A stretch of 50,468 nucleotides of DNA from Trichodesmium sp. MAG_R03 (GCA_023356535.1 JAKQYF010000007.1:1-50468); one strand, 5' to 3'. Numbered from the stretch's first letter, positions 42,901-50,468 are shown. Notes: generated by a model not told the origin, from the sequence alone. Numbers and translations: made by a program.

Positions 42901-44343
42901 AACCGGACCATTAAAATTTAATTCTTGTTTTCCCGAGACTTCAACAAAACCTCCATCACCAGAATTTTCTCCTCCTTTGGCCCTAATATTTCCCTCAAAA
43001 TTAGTGATTCCATATGACCAAACAATTACTTTACCTCCATCTCCATTTCTAATAGCATCAGCGGAAATCAAAGAGTTTTGATTAATCAAAGTTTGCTCAA
43101 AATTGGGAACTATGCCATGACCGGGAAAGTCGCCTCTAATTAATACTGTTCCCCCACCATTTAAACCATCGGCGTTAATATTGGCATCAATGAGAGATAC
43201 GCGATCGCCCAGTACATGAACTTGTCCTCCAATTTTATCAGAACTTGATACATCTATTGAAGTATTGGTAATTGTTACATTATTTGTCAACATCACATTA
43301 CCATCAGCATCAACTCTGGAAATCAAAGAGTTTTGATTCATCAAAGTTTGCTCAAAATTGGAAACTATGCCATGATCGGGAAAGTCGCCTCTAATTAATA
43401 CTGTTCCCCCACCATTTAAACCATCGGCGTTAATATTGGCATCGATGAGAGATACGCGATCGCCCAGTACATAAACTTGTCCTCCTATCTGATCAGGGCT
43501 TGATACATCTATTAAAGCATTATCTGTCAACATCACATTACCATCAGGATCAACTCTTATGGATGTGGCGTGTTTGTGGTCTTCACCTGTGAAGAAATCT
43601 ACTACATCTTGACCTTCGACGTTTGGTTTGAATTCCAAACTTAATAAATGTCCTGGTTGAGATATCCTCAGGATACCATTATCTTTTACCGCTGCAATGA
43701 TGATATTACCGCCGGGAGTAGATAGTTGCCCTGTGTTGATAACTGTGCCACCAAACAAAGTCAGATTTTCTCCGGGGTTTAAACTTAGATTTCCTTGATT
43801 AACTATCTGGCCTAATTTATCTTGGTTAAACCTATACCCACTAGGATTTCCAACTAATTTTGAGTAGTCATTGGTTTCCATAGCTTTAAACCAGAAATTA
43901 TCATTGTTAAAGCCAATACCTGTGGCGGTGGTGACGCTGAAGGAGGCCGGTATATTAAGCTTGGCGTTAGGACCGAACATTATACCTGCCGGGTTCATGA
44001 GAAAGAGGTTGGAATTACTACCGATAACTTGGATGAGACCATTGATCATTGAGGCATTGCCTCCTGTGACTCTGCCAAAAATGTTGCGAGTCTTTGGGGT
44101 AGTTAGGAAATTAGCAGTTTGGTTAGTCTCGACCTTGAATTGGTCGAAGCTGTGGAATAGGTTAGGCCCATTGTGAGTTCCGCCTTGGATATTGAATTGG
44201 TTACCATTTTGATTTATGATTGTTCCTGTGTCATTTTTGCCAGGGGTTATGGGTTGGGAATAGACGGAGAATGTTGTTCCTAATTGGCCTAAAATTATAG
44301 TCAGAGTTGTAAGAATATAAAATTTTAATTTAGTTGCTTTCAT
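39925..44343 (-). CDS. Secreted filamentous hemagglutinin-like protein with C-terminal CHAT protease domain
   Basis: This 1472-residue fusion starts with a signal peptide (FYILTTLTIILGQLGTTFSVYSQ), then a two-partner-secretion domain (about 40-165) with NLFLMNPAGIMFGPNA and the NLFHSFDQF entry motif. A long beta-helix-type region follows. Residues 263-342 and 343-427 are near copies (DGNVMLT, IGGQV, RVSLIDANINADGLNGGGTV). A Pro/Ser linker has three copies of an 18-residue unit (ATPPISSQEPSVINGST). The C-terminal 300 residues are a CHAT caspase-like domain with the catalytic pair H1312 (ATHAEF) and C1356 (LSACRTA). A TpsB exporter would be needed and is not in the window. Similar fusions occur in filamentous cyanobacteria; the target is unknown. 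Confidence 0.9.
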   Translation of the reverse strand: MKATKLKFYILTTLTIILGQLGTTFSVYSQPITPGKNDTGTIINQNGNQFNIQGGTHNGPNLFHSFDQFKVETNQTANFLTTPKTRNIFGRVTGGNASMINGLIQVIGSNSNLFLMNPAGIMFGPNAKLNIPASFSVTTATGIGFNNDNFWFKAMETNDYSKLVGNPSGYRFNQDKLGQIVNQGNLSLNPGENLTLFGGTVINTGQLSTPGGNIIIAAVKDNGILRISQPGHLLSLEFKPNVEGQDVVDFFTGEDHKHATSIRVDPDGNVMLTDNALIDVSSPDQIGGQVYVLGDRVSLIDANINADGLNGGGTVLIRGDFPDHGIVSNFEQTLMNQNSLISRVDADGNVMLTNNVTITNTSIDVSSSDKIGGQVHVLGDRVSLIDANINADGLNGGGTVLIRGDFPGHGIVPNFEQTLINQNSLISADAIRNGDGGKVIVWSYGITNFEGNIRAKGGENSGDGGFVEVSGKQELNFNGPVNVSAEFGNRGTILLDPEDIILGGPESNTSLDNSEGNIVLQADNDITINENIERNSSVQLQAGRSININADINTSGGNGDINLFGNNQNINSPNRSDGAASINQLNGTTLNAGNGDINIQLGNLGEFGDINLANLTTTGQVLVNANGGNIARVSENSLITAGSGLFLTKDSGGIGLENQPLHLNVDSLESVSGSGGVFFDVENVNIGGVSEEVNGISTIAGGDIVLRSEGDVRVTENMFTDLSDGELGGDINITANNLVVTNGSQISVSTFGNGDAGTVDIAVEDTVIFDGVSSDGFASGAISRVGEGAVGNAGGVTITTDSLEVTKGAQISVINLGKGNVGGIDIQAKNVILNGLSSDGIASGAFSIVGARTEGNAEGVNITSSSIKVINGAQIFSNTQGKGTAGNISIQTDSPPIISENSKISAFTESAADRGNIIITFPEIDNPTPATPPISSQEPSVINGSTPATPPISSQEPSVINGSTPATPPIPSEEPSIINGSTTGLDDNPLPIPLDLISRIITSSNNDQTANTPSAQDQIQGAINITTDTQTILATIENFNTNIQTPAINSTHVAISILEQNWNNQYSNYFGEYLRKQSLAETLEELLITIPQGSTPQQEILKELANKTGKESAVVYINADQEELQIILYTKDSQPIIKTFPEANYQELMEVVLNFRVEITKPTSRDTNRYLPPAQKLYDWLIAPISAELEARNIDILLFSMSEGLRTLPIAALHDGKQFLIEKYSLSLIPNFSLIDTRYRNHELQNTQVLAMGASQFIEKNSLPAVPVELETISEQLWRGRGSQFINEDFTKNNLLTQRQDYPYSIIHLATHAEFRPGKASKSYIQLWGSEQIKLDEMRELGWNEPTVELLVLSACRTAVGDKNAELGFAGLAIGSGVKSVLGSIWYVSDQGTLGLMTEFYAHLNNVKVKAEALRQAQLAMLRGEVVITEGNLIISRGNRVVVLPETLRNLRNQKFSHPYYWAGFTMIGSPW

Positions 44344-45204
44344 AAAAAATATTTACCTTTTTATAATTTGGTAACTTAGTATAGCAATACTATCTGGCTT
44401 GTGAAAGAGATGGGCTGCTAGAAGGCAGAAGGCATAAGGCAGAAGTATTCAAGCGGACATGATATAACTTCACAGAACAAACTATTTCTACGAATAGGAC
44501 TTACACATTTTCTGGGTAGAAAAATGCTTGAAAGTAACTTTAGGCAAGGGAATTACCTCAAAACCCTAAAAATGGCTAGAACCCGTGCTTATAAAGGAAT
44601 CATACCTTTTCGACGTAAAAGCCTATGAGCGTCTATATTTGAGCCTATGTTTTTACTGCTTTCTTATTGTAATTCCCGCTATATAGCTCCTATTCATTAA
44701 CCTTTCTCAATTGACGCAATTTTATTGTTAACTAACTTCTGTGATTTCTCCAGTTATTTTTACCACTTTCCAAGGGTAGTATTACTTTCGAGAAATGTTA
44801 TGACTCCTTCCTCCCACCTCAGAAAGAGGAAGTTATCCCTCAAAAGTTTTTCAAAAATAATTTTCTAATTTGATTTTCTATTTTCCAACCTTTGAAATTA
44901 GGGTTGAAGACCCCCACTATAAATTTCATTTGAGCAGATTAGAATGATTAGGTAGTCTAAATATCCCAAATATTTTTAACTTCTGACTTCTAAAATTCGA
45001 CTTCTGACTTTATGAATTGCCTCTAATTGTGAGTCTATTCTTTACTAAGTCTTTTGTTCCTATCATTCAGAGACCTCTGATCTAAAATAATTATTTTTAT
45101 TTGCTTTTGAAAATTTTTAGACAATTTAACTATCAATTTTTTGATCAACTTATGGTAAGCTTACAAGTCTTTGCTAATATCCAATGGCAGCAAGGGGAAA
45201 AATA
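44344..45204. other. Intergenic region, no gene recognised
   Basis: About 860 bases divergent between the FHA-CHAT gene and an exported-protein gene. It contains a heptamer-like tract (AGAAGGC/AGGCATA) at about 44409-44444 and a lone AGGACTTACACA-type MITE end at about 44496. I found no coding remnant. Promoters for both neighbours should lie here. Confidence 0.5.
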
Positions 45205-45819
45205 ATGAAACACCAATTGGCAACTGTTGGAAGTTTGACAACAGCCTTAGTCTTGGGGACTATAGTTCTGCCATCCCAGGGACAGACCTGTTATGGATAT
45301 GGCTCTGAGACAGCAAATTATGAAACTACAAACTTTAAGATCAATATTTGTGAAACCGGGAAAGGTGAGTATATATTCATTAGTCAACCCAAAAGTGGAA
45401 CTGAGCAAGATTGGCTGATCGTTGGTAATGCCATAAAAATAGGTAGTTCCTGGGAAGCTTATGACCCAGTACAAGGGATTGAATATACTATTGGCCCAAA
45501 CCAATATAGTGTAGATTCTATTACAAAGAATGGCCTTACGGAACCTGTAATTAATTTCCAACCTAAACCTATAGAAAAAATTAGGTCAAAGATTTGTTAT
45601 GTACTGAGACCCAATGGATTATATATTTTTGAGACACGAAACTCGGCGAGCCGTAGACTTGGAGTAGTAAAAAATGGTCAAAGAATAGAAGTTACGGGAA
45701 ATGAAGAAATTGGTAGTGGGACTCAACAATTTATAGAATTAACAAGCCCATCTCAAGGATATATAGTTTCTAGAGATAGTAGTGGAAGGTATATTTCAGA
45801 TTGTTCTCCTGTTTTATAA
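45205..45819 (+). CDS. Exported protein of unknown function with SH3-like C-terminal part
   Basis: This 204-residue protein has a signal peptide (KHQLATVGSLTTALVLGTIVLPSQGQ, cleavage near residue 27) and a mature part with three cysteines and many beta strands. The C-terminal 75 residues (CYVLRPNGLYIFETRNSASRRLGVV, IEVTG, GYIVS) resemble a bacterial SH3-type repeat. Function is unknown; periplasmic or surface location is inferred. I use the ATG at 45205 because AAGGGGA is six bases upstream. The ATG at 45184 would place MAARGKI before the signal peptide. Confidence 0.75.
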   Translation: MKHQLATVGSLTTALVLGTIVLPSQGQTCYGYGSETANYETTNFKINICETGKGEYIFISQPKSGTEQDWLIVGNAIKIGSSWEAYDPVQGIEYTIGPNQYSVDSITKNGLTEPVINFQPKPIEKIRSKICYVLRPNGLYIFETRNSASRRLGVVKNGQRIEVTGNEEIGSGTQQFIELTSPSQGYIVSRDSSGRYISDCSPVL

Positions 45820-45960
45820 TTTTAATTAAGGAAGAATGGGGCACAAAGAAAAGGTATAAATATTTTAATTTTACTAGGGTCAATTAAATTCTCTCATCAG
45901 TAATCTCGTCAACCTTGACTTTAGTCCAAGGATGAAATTACTTTTGATCTGCACTTACTA

Positions 45961-46686
45961 CTAGCAAAATTCAAAATCATTTTCATGACTTTCAAAATCA
46001 TTTTTACGATGTATTATATACTTAGGTTTTTCTACAATAAACTTAAGGTTGTGTTTCGAACAAAAGTACTTTACTGCTCTCTGAACTCCTGGCCAACCTG
46101 GTACAAAATCATCTCCTATTAATACTCCTTCTTCCGTTAGCAAATCCCAATATTTAACAAGATCTGAATAAACATTTTCAAAATTATGACCTGCATCTAT
46201 ATGTATAAGATCCCCTTTAATACCAAGATTTTTTAACATTATGGCAGCATTTACACTGGTTTGTGGTAGAGGAATAATGTTGTTTTCTAGTCCTTTGTGC
46301 ATCACATTTGCTAAAAACTGGTAGTATAGTTGAGGGTATCCAAATTTAAGTTTAAGCAATTGTTGAAAATTATTAGGGTGTTTTAGCTTCCAATGCTCGA
46401 GACTACCCAAAAAAGTATCTATTGCGATTAAGATTACTTTGGGATTAATTTTTTTAGCTATCTCTGTCATGTGGATCGTAGATTGTCCTTTCCACACTCC
46501 AACCTCAATAATAACTTTAGGCTTAACTTCAGATATAATTTGAGCAAACACCTTATGTCTCCCATTCCAACCTTGTAAATCCTCTGGGTATTGTTGAAAA
46601 TCAAAGCCATTGTAAGGGTTTTCTGGAAATATTTGAGAAATTAAGTGATTATAGCTGGCTGAGGTTTTAGTTAGGTTTTGTTTCAT
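45961..46686 (-). CDS. Class I SAM-dependent methyltransferase (CmcI/Methyltransf_24-like)
   Basis: This 241-residue protein has the SAM-binding loop VIIEVGVWKGQSTIHM, the acidic strand ILIAIDTFLGS, and LIHIDAGHNFENVYSDLVKYWDLL with GVLIGDDF, the pattern of small-molecule or sugar O-methyltransferases in the CmcI/rhamnosyl-methyltransferase group. The HIDAGH motif supplies metal ligands in relatives. The substrate is unknown and no biosynthetic partner is adjacent. The C-terminus carries an internal duplication, NDFESHENDFEFC, made by a short tandem DNA repeat at 45966-46005. Confidence 0.82.
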   Translation of the reverse strand: MKQNLTKTSASYNHLISQIFPENPYNGFDFQQYPEDLQGWNGRHKVFAQIISEVKPKVIIEVGVWKGQSTIHMTEIAKKINPKVILIAIDTFLGSLEHWKLKHPNNFQQLLKLKFGYPQLYYQFLANVMHKGLENNIIPLPQTSVNAAIMLKNLGIKGDLIHIDAGHNFENVYSDLVKYWDLLTEEGVLIGDDFVPGWPGVQRAVKYFCSKHNLKFIVEKPKYIIHRKNDFESHENDFEFC

Positions 46687-46887
46687 ATTTTTGATTTTTA
46701 ATAGTATGATTAAAAAGTTAAATCAATAGTTTTTTGATTAATTTTTAAAAGTATAACAATAGGAAGTTGTAAAACTTTAACATTAAAAATGTTAATCAAT
46801 TATTTAACTGATTGCCTCATTCAATTTTCCTAACTTTAACACCAAATTCAGTTATTGTAAACTAAATATCAAAATTATTTCTAGGCA

Positions 46888-48012
46888 ATGAATCAATACT
46901 ATGCCAAAGTTGCTCAAGGGTTAGAAACTATTGCTGCCCAAGAATTAGAAAGTTTAGGAGCTCAAAATATATCTCCAAAATTTACAGGAGTAAGTTTCAC
47001 TGGGGATAAAACTTTACTGTATCGAGTTAATCTCTGGGCAAGAACTATTTTTCGAGTTTTAGTTCCTATTGCACAAGTTAGATGTGTTAACCGAGAAGTT
47101 TTATATAAAGAAATAAAAAAAATTCCCTGGCAGCAGTATTTATCTCCTAAAAATACATTGGCAGTTCACTGTACGGGAACTAATGAAAAATTAAAGCATA
47201 CTCATTATACTGCTCTGCAAATAAAGGATGCTATTACTGAGCAACAAATAGAAAAATTTCGCTATAGATCAAATATTGATACTAAAAATCCTGAGATATT
47301 AATTAATGGTCATATTGAATATAATAATTGTCTCCTTAGTTTAGATAGTTCTGGTAGTAGCTTACATCAACGTGGTTATCGCTTGGCAATGGGATGTGCT
47401 CCTATGAAAGAAACTTTAGCAGCAGCTTTATTGGAGATAGCAGAATATTCTCCAGATTTAGCTTTTTTAGACCCTTTATGTGGTTCTGGAACTTTACCTT
47501 TAGAAGCAAGTTTAAAAGCATTAAATATTGCACCTGGATTGTTGAAAAATAAATTTTCTTTTATGAATTGGCGTGATTTTGATCAGTCGATTTGGCAAGA
47601 TTTATTAACAGAAGCTAAGAATAGTCAATTAACTGAATTAAAATCAATAATTGTCGGAAGCGATAAAAATCTGGAAGTGCTTTCTCAAGCTCGTAATAAT
47701 GCTCAAAAATGTGGTATTTCCGATAAAATTAAGTTTATACAAACAGATATATCTAATTTAGAACCTCCGGCAGAAAAAGGAATAATTATTTGTAATCCTC
47801 CTTATGGTGAGCGTTTAGGAGAAGTAGAAAAATTGGGTGAATTTTATAAAATGTTAGGGGATATTTTTAAACAACGTTTTACTGGTTGGACGGCTTTTAT
47901 TTTAACAGGAAATAAACAATTATCTAAACAGGTGGGGTTAAGAACTTCTGGAAGAATTCCTGTTTATAATGGTCCGATAGCTTGTACATTATTAAAGTAT
48001 GAATTGTATTAA
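46888..48012 (+). CDS. THUMP-domain RNA guanine-N2 methyltransferase (RlmL N-terminal/TrmN-like)
   Basis: This 374-residue RNA methyltransferase has an N-terminal ferredoxin-like and THUMP region (1-160, QGLETIAAQELESLGAQ, FTGVSFTGDKTLLYRVNLWARTIFR) and a UPF0020 Rossmann domain with DPLCGSGTLPLEAS (SAM loop) and the NPPYGERLGE catalytic motif of N2-guanine methylation. It corresponds to the RlmL half of the E. coli RlmKL fusion, which modifies G2445 of 23S rRNA; the RlmK half is absent. TrmN-type tRNA activity is an alternative. Co-directional neighbours are unrelated. Confidence 0.9.
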   Translation: MNQYYAKVAQGLETIAAQELESLGAQNISPKFTGVSFTGDKTLLYRVNLWARTIFRVLVPIAQVRCVNREVLYKEIKKIPWQQYLSPKNTLAVHCTGTNEKLKHTHYTALQIKDAITEQQIEKFRYRSNIDTKNPEILINGHIEYNNCLLSLDSSGSSLHQRGYRLAMGCAPMKETLAAALLEIAEYSPDLAFLDPLCGSGTLPLEASLKALNIAPGLLKNKFSFMNWRDFDQSIWQDLLTEAKNSQLTELKSIIVGSDKNLEVLSQARNNAQKCGISDKIKFIQTDISNLEPPAEKGIIICNPPYGERLGEVEKLGEFYKMLGDIFKQRFTGWTAFILTGNKQLSKQVGLRTSGRIPVYNGPIACTLLKYELY

Positions 48013-48036
48013 GATATAGAAGTCAGAGGGTAGAAG

Positions 48037-48098
48037 GCAGAAAGAAGGGTTAGAGAGGAATTTGAAAAATATACTTTTGATGATCGGATTTGGTATTA
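48037..48098. repeat. Dispersed repeat, copy 2
   Basis: GGCAGAAAGAAGGGTTAGAGA...TTTGAAAAATATACTTTTGAT...TTTGGTATT matches 14704-14765. Confidence 0.6.
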
Positions 48099-48296
48099 CT
48101 TAATAGAAGTTTTGATATTGGTATCCCATGATTTCCGGGAATTGGTATGACATCAAATATGCTGACTTTGGAGTATTATAAGACACCGGGTTTATGGAAG
48201 ACAGATGTCAGTATAGTCGGGCATCTAATATCAACCTGGTTTCTCTGCTTTATTTATACCAAAAGTACTAGATTTAATATTACTTCTTTCTTCACA

Positions 48297-49223
48297 ATGA
48301 ATAATCAAAAAGATTGGCAAATTAAAAATTTAGAAGGGATTCGCGAAAGAATTTCTTGGCTCCACAAACAGCCAGATGGGGTAATTTTTTATCAACCTTC
48401 TGGCATACATTTTTTAACTATAAAAAAAGTTAAATTCATTATTCAGCTAGTATTAGTAGAGCAAGTAACTTTAGCAATGGATTGGGTTCAATCTATACTT
48501 AATTTGAATGACCCCATATATTTAATCTTTCCTTATACTCAGGCAATGATGTTAGCTTTGCTTTGGAATAATCAACCGAAAAAAATTTATATTGTAGGTT
48601 TTGGTGGGGGTAGTATTCCTCAAGTATTACATCACTATTTTCCGGAGGTAATAATAGAATGTACAGAAGTAGATGCTAATATATTGTCAATTGCCCAGAA
48701 ATTTTTTGGAGTAGAATTAAATGAAAGATTAAGGGTAAAAATTCAAGATGGTAGGGAATATTTAGAGCAAAAAAATTCCCAGGATAAGTATGATATTATC
48801 ATGATTGATGTTGCTTTTGGTAATGGCTATATGTCTTATAATTTAGCGACTCAAGAATTTTATCAACTTTGCGATCGCCATTTATCAAAGTCTGGAGTTA
48901 TAGTTGTCAACACATTAAAAAGTAATGGTTTTGAACCGGAGTATCTGAAAACTATTAACACTGTATTTCCAGATATTTATATCTGTCATACTGGCAGCGG
49001 AAATACTATTATTATTGGCACTCGCAGCCATCCGATTGACAAAGAAGAAATTAGAGAACAAGCTAAATCAATTCAAGATTATCATCAGTTTTCATTTTCC
49101 TTGGTAGATAGGTCAAATGATCTAAAAGTGATGGGAGAATTATCAATTTTTAACTTAGAAAATGTTCCAATTCTCCAGGATAATGCTTCACCTAGTAATT
49201 ATTTTGATTCATGGTTATTTTAA
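48297..49223 (+). CDS. Spermidine synthase-like methyltransferase-fold protein
   Basis: This protein of about 308 residues has a spermidine-synthase-like Rossmann fold. It has IYLIFPYTQAMMLALLW, IVGFGGGSIPQVLHHYFPE (nucleotide loop), ECTEVDANILSIAQKFFGV (acidic residue for the ribose), VKIQDGREYL and YDIIMIDVAFGNGYM. The last motif replaces the catalytic DxxDP-type segment of true SpeE, so aminopropyl transfer is doubtful; many bacterial homologues are of unknown function. I chose ATG 48297 (MNNQKDWQIKN). The open frame extends to 48147, but the extra 50 residues overlap repeat-derived spacer and look non-coding. Confidence 0.78.
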   Translation: MNNQKDWQIKNLEGIRERISWLHKQPDGVIFYQPSGIHFLTIKKVKFIIQLVLVEQVTLAMDWVQSILNLNDPIYLIFPYTQAMMLALLWNNQPKKIYIVGFGGGSIPQVLHHYFPEVIIECTEVDANILSIAQKFFGVELNERLRVKIQDGREYLEQKNSQDKYDIIMIDVAFGNGYMSYNLATQEFYQLCDRHLSKSGVIVVNTLKSNGFEPEYLKTINTVFPDIYICHTGSGNTIIIGTRSHPIDKEEIREQAKSIQDYHQFSFSLVDRSNDLKVMGELSIFNLENVPILQDNASPSNYFDSWLF

Positions 49224-49434
49224 TGAAAAGGTAATAAGGAATAAATGAAAAAAAATGGAATCAAGCAGCTATCTAATACCTAAGCTATATTAGAAATCCT
49301 ATAACATTTTGACCAAGAAATAATATGAAGCAGGAACACAAAATTAATTACACATCTTGTAAAGCTGAATCCCTGAGACCAATTCCCATACATTAAGGCT
49401 TTACTTGAATAAAACTGCAGTTATTAAATAATTC

Positions 49435-49524
49435 AGGACTTACACAAATTCACCTTGAAAACGCCATATGTAGGGGCGAATGGCATTCGCCCTCACCCTC
49501 GTGTAGTGCCCGTGCGTAACTCCT
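49435..49524. repeat. MITE of the AGGACTTACG family, 90-bp subtype, second copy
   Basis: It is the same length as 32561-32650 and differs from it at four counted positions. Its ends are AGGACTTACACAAATTCACC and CGTGCGTAACTCCT. 16.9 kb separates the copies. Confidence 0.88.
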
Positions 49525-49677
49525 GTAATTAATATAAGGCAATACGGTTCAGTTAAGGCTAAAAGCATGATTGGTACTACGAAAAGAAGGAGATTCAATC
49601 TGCCGAAGGCTACCTCGGTGTTTTGATTTTTGAGAACGAAATTTAGATACAGGCTTTTTGACAACTCTGGGATTATA

Positions 49678-49783
49678 CAGCGTTTTCCGTTGTTATAAGC
49701 TACACCCACGCGGGCAAAATGCTAGCACTATATGATTTTCACCATTTACCCTGTACATCATTTGCCCGAAATCTGCTGTATCG
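49678..49783. repeat. Dispersed ACGCGGGCAA/ATTTGCCCGAAATC repeat, copy 2
   Basis: It is collinear with 10183-10288 from CAGCGTTTTCCGTTGTTAT to TTTGCCCGAAATCTGCTGTA. The internal palindrome is partly lost (GCGGGCAAAATGCTAGC). Confidence 0.75.
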
Positions 49784-49832
49784 AGGAACTCGTTCGGGTA
49801 ATAACGTATCTAAAATTTCTACTCTCAACCAA

Positions 49833-50218
49833 TCAAAAAAAAGGGGAATTTCTTCTAGATTAAGACGTTGAAATTTAGGCACAGCGCGACGAATAACTCA
49901 TAAAGTTCCTGTCAAACTAAGACCTAATGGAGCTACATCAGCACTGGTTGCAGTGTCAAACATTAATACTCTTACTGCCCAGTGACCTAATAACCACCAA
50001 TAAACCTCTTGTGCAAATTCTTTAGACTTTTGGGAACGAACATGAGTTTTTCTCCCCAACAAATGTGTTTTCAATTCATCAATTGTGTTTTCAATTTCCC
50101 AACCTTGCTGATATTCAAGAGCTAGTAACTCGGCAGGAAATTGCTCAATATCTAATAAGCTAGTTATGAAACGGTATCTATGTGACTCCGAAGGGTTTTC
50201 TGGCTCCTCAATTATATT
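49833..50218 (-). pseudogene. DDE transposase fragment, C-terminal part
   Basis: The minus strand reads SHRYRFITSLLDIEQFPAEL, YQQGWEIENTIDELKTHLLG (the DDE glutamate region, YxxxWxxExxxxxxK) and FAQEVYWWLLGHWAVRVLMF. After a TGA at 49898-49900 it continues VIRRAVPKFQRLNLEEIPLF to a second stop. The N-terminal two thirds are missing, and the fragment begins exactly where a MITE-like end starts (50219). This Y-(2)-R/W-(3)-E-(6)-K pattern is that of IS4-superfamily transposases, different from the one at 38321. Confidence 0.78.
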
Positions 50219-50361
50219 AGGACTTGCCCATGAAGGCTATTGGTAGGGTGCGTTACTAAGGGCGCTAACACACCCTACTAGACCGACATAGCTAAAATGG
50301 TGCAATAAGGGTAGGTTAGGTTGAGGGACGAAACCTAACCATAATACACCTTTGTTGGGTT
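50219..50361. repeat. Truncated MITE end followed by GGTTAGGTT palindrome
   Basis: AGGACTTGCCCATGAAGGC...TTGGTAGGGTGCG is one end of the AGGACTTACGCA family. Further on, GGTTAGGTT and AAACCTAACC form a hairpin around GAGGGACG. Neither has a matching far end. Confidence 0.55.
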
Positions 50362-50468
50362 TCACTGAGGTAGTCGATGGGGATATCACTATCCCTCACC
50401 TCTACTCCAAAACCGTGCGTGAGAGTTTCCAGCTCACACGGCTCCTAATAACAAGGATTTCCAGGTTA
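50362..50468 (-). ncRNA. Probable group II intron fragment at the window edge
   Basis: On the minus strand GGAGCCGTGTGAGC..GCTCACGCACGG-like sequence (GAGCCGTGTGAG, TCTCACGCACGGTTTTGGAG) followed by GAGGTGAGGGATAG...CCCCATCGACTACC is the hairpin and linker typical of bacterial group II introns just before the reverse transcriptase frame. The intron's 5' part would lie to the right of the window. No reverse transcriptase follows to the left, so the element is truncated here. Confidence 0.5.

Noticed and set aside
40622..44176. Plus-strand open frames of 83-140 codons opposite the FHA-CHAT gene
   Set aside because: They are shadows of the repetitive, AT-rich beta-helix coding region with no ribosome sites or recognisable products.
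48147..48296. N-terminal extension of the spermidine-synthase-like protein
   Set aside because: The 50 extra residues have no family counterpart. An ATG at 48297 begins a normal N-terminus.
1..50468. tRNA or rRNA genes
   Set aside because: I looked for T-loop GTTCGA-type and conserved rRNA sequences in all spacers and saw none. Only the SRP RNA was recognisable. A covariance-model search would be decisive.

Overview
This window looks like chromosome from a marine filamentous cyanobacterium of the Trichodesmium/Okeania/Oscillatoriales type. The evidence is the cyanobacterial order ndhA-ndhI-ndhG-ndhE, scattered HIP1 palindromes (GCGATCGC), AT-rich DNA, a PilMNO-PilQ pilus locus, a hemagglutinin-CHAT fusion, and unusually long intergenic spacers filled with dead transposases and small palindromic repeats. 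No intact insertion sequence, tRNA, rRNA or CRISPR array was recognised.

Layout. 1-2145: end of rnhA, relics of an IS607-type element, then alr on the minus strand. 2711-5357: HNH endonuclease, sixA, gltA. 5358-6087: IS relic plus MITE. 6088-11547: ClC transporter and four NDH-1 genes (ndhA, I, G, E) pushed apart by repeats. 11992-14525: small hypothetical genes, the SRP RNA (ffs), a phasin-like gene and rsmI. 14829-16564: a two-gene graspetide (omega-ester peptide) locus. 16565-18262: repeats and a decayed IS200/IS605-type element. 18310-21408: folC and a sugar-type solute-binding lipoprotein. 21527-27728: pilM, pilN, pilO, an IS607 relic with a nested MITE, then pilQ. 28273-32469: HU, a CobD/HisC-like aminotransferase, a disulfide-less pyridine-nucleotide oxidoreductase and a metallophosphoesterase. 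32893-37345: an Mrp Na+/H+ antiporter operon (C, D, E, F, G, A-C-terminal-like, B). 37346-39900: IS4-type relic between inverted repeats. 39925-44343: secreted FHA-CHAT fusion protein on the minus strand. 45205-49223: exported protein, two methyltransferases and a spermidine-synthase-like protein. 49224-50468: repeats, a transposase fragment and the edge of a probable group II intron.

The most notable system is at 14829-16564. A 280-residue precursor has a leader of about 113 residues and 14 consecutive TTxxxxEE-like core repeats. Its stop codon overlaps the start of a single ATP-grasp ligase. The motif matches the double-crosslinked hairpin cores known from plesiocin-type graspetides. The number of cores, the long leader, the recent in-frame duplication of three cores and the lack of any linked exporter or protease make it worth study.

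The second theme is decay by mobile DNA. At least six tnpA/tnpB/IS4 relics and several MITE families sit between housekeeping genes. In one case (24310-25154) removing the nested MITE restores the reading frame of the older transposase, which fixes the order of events.
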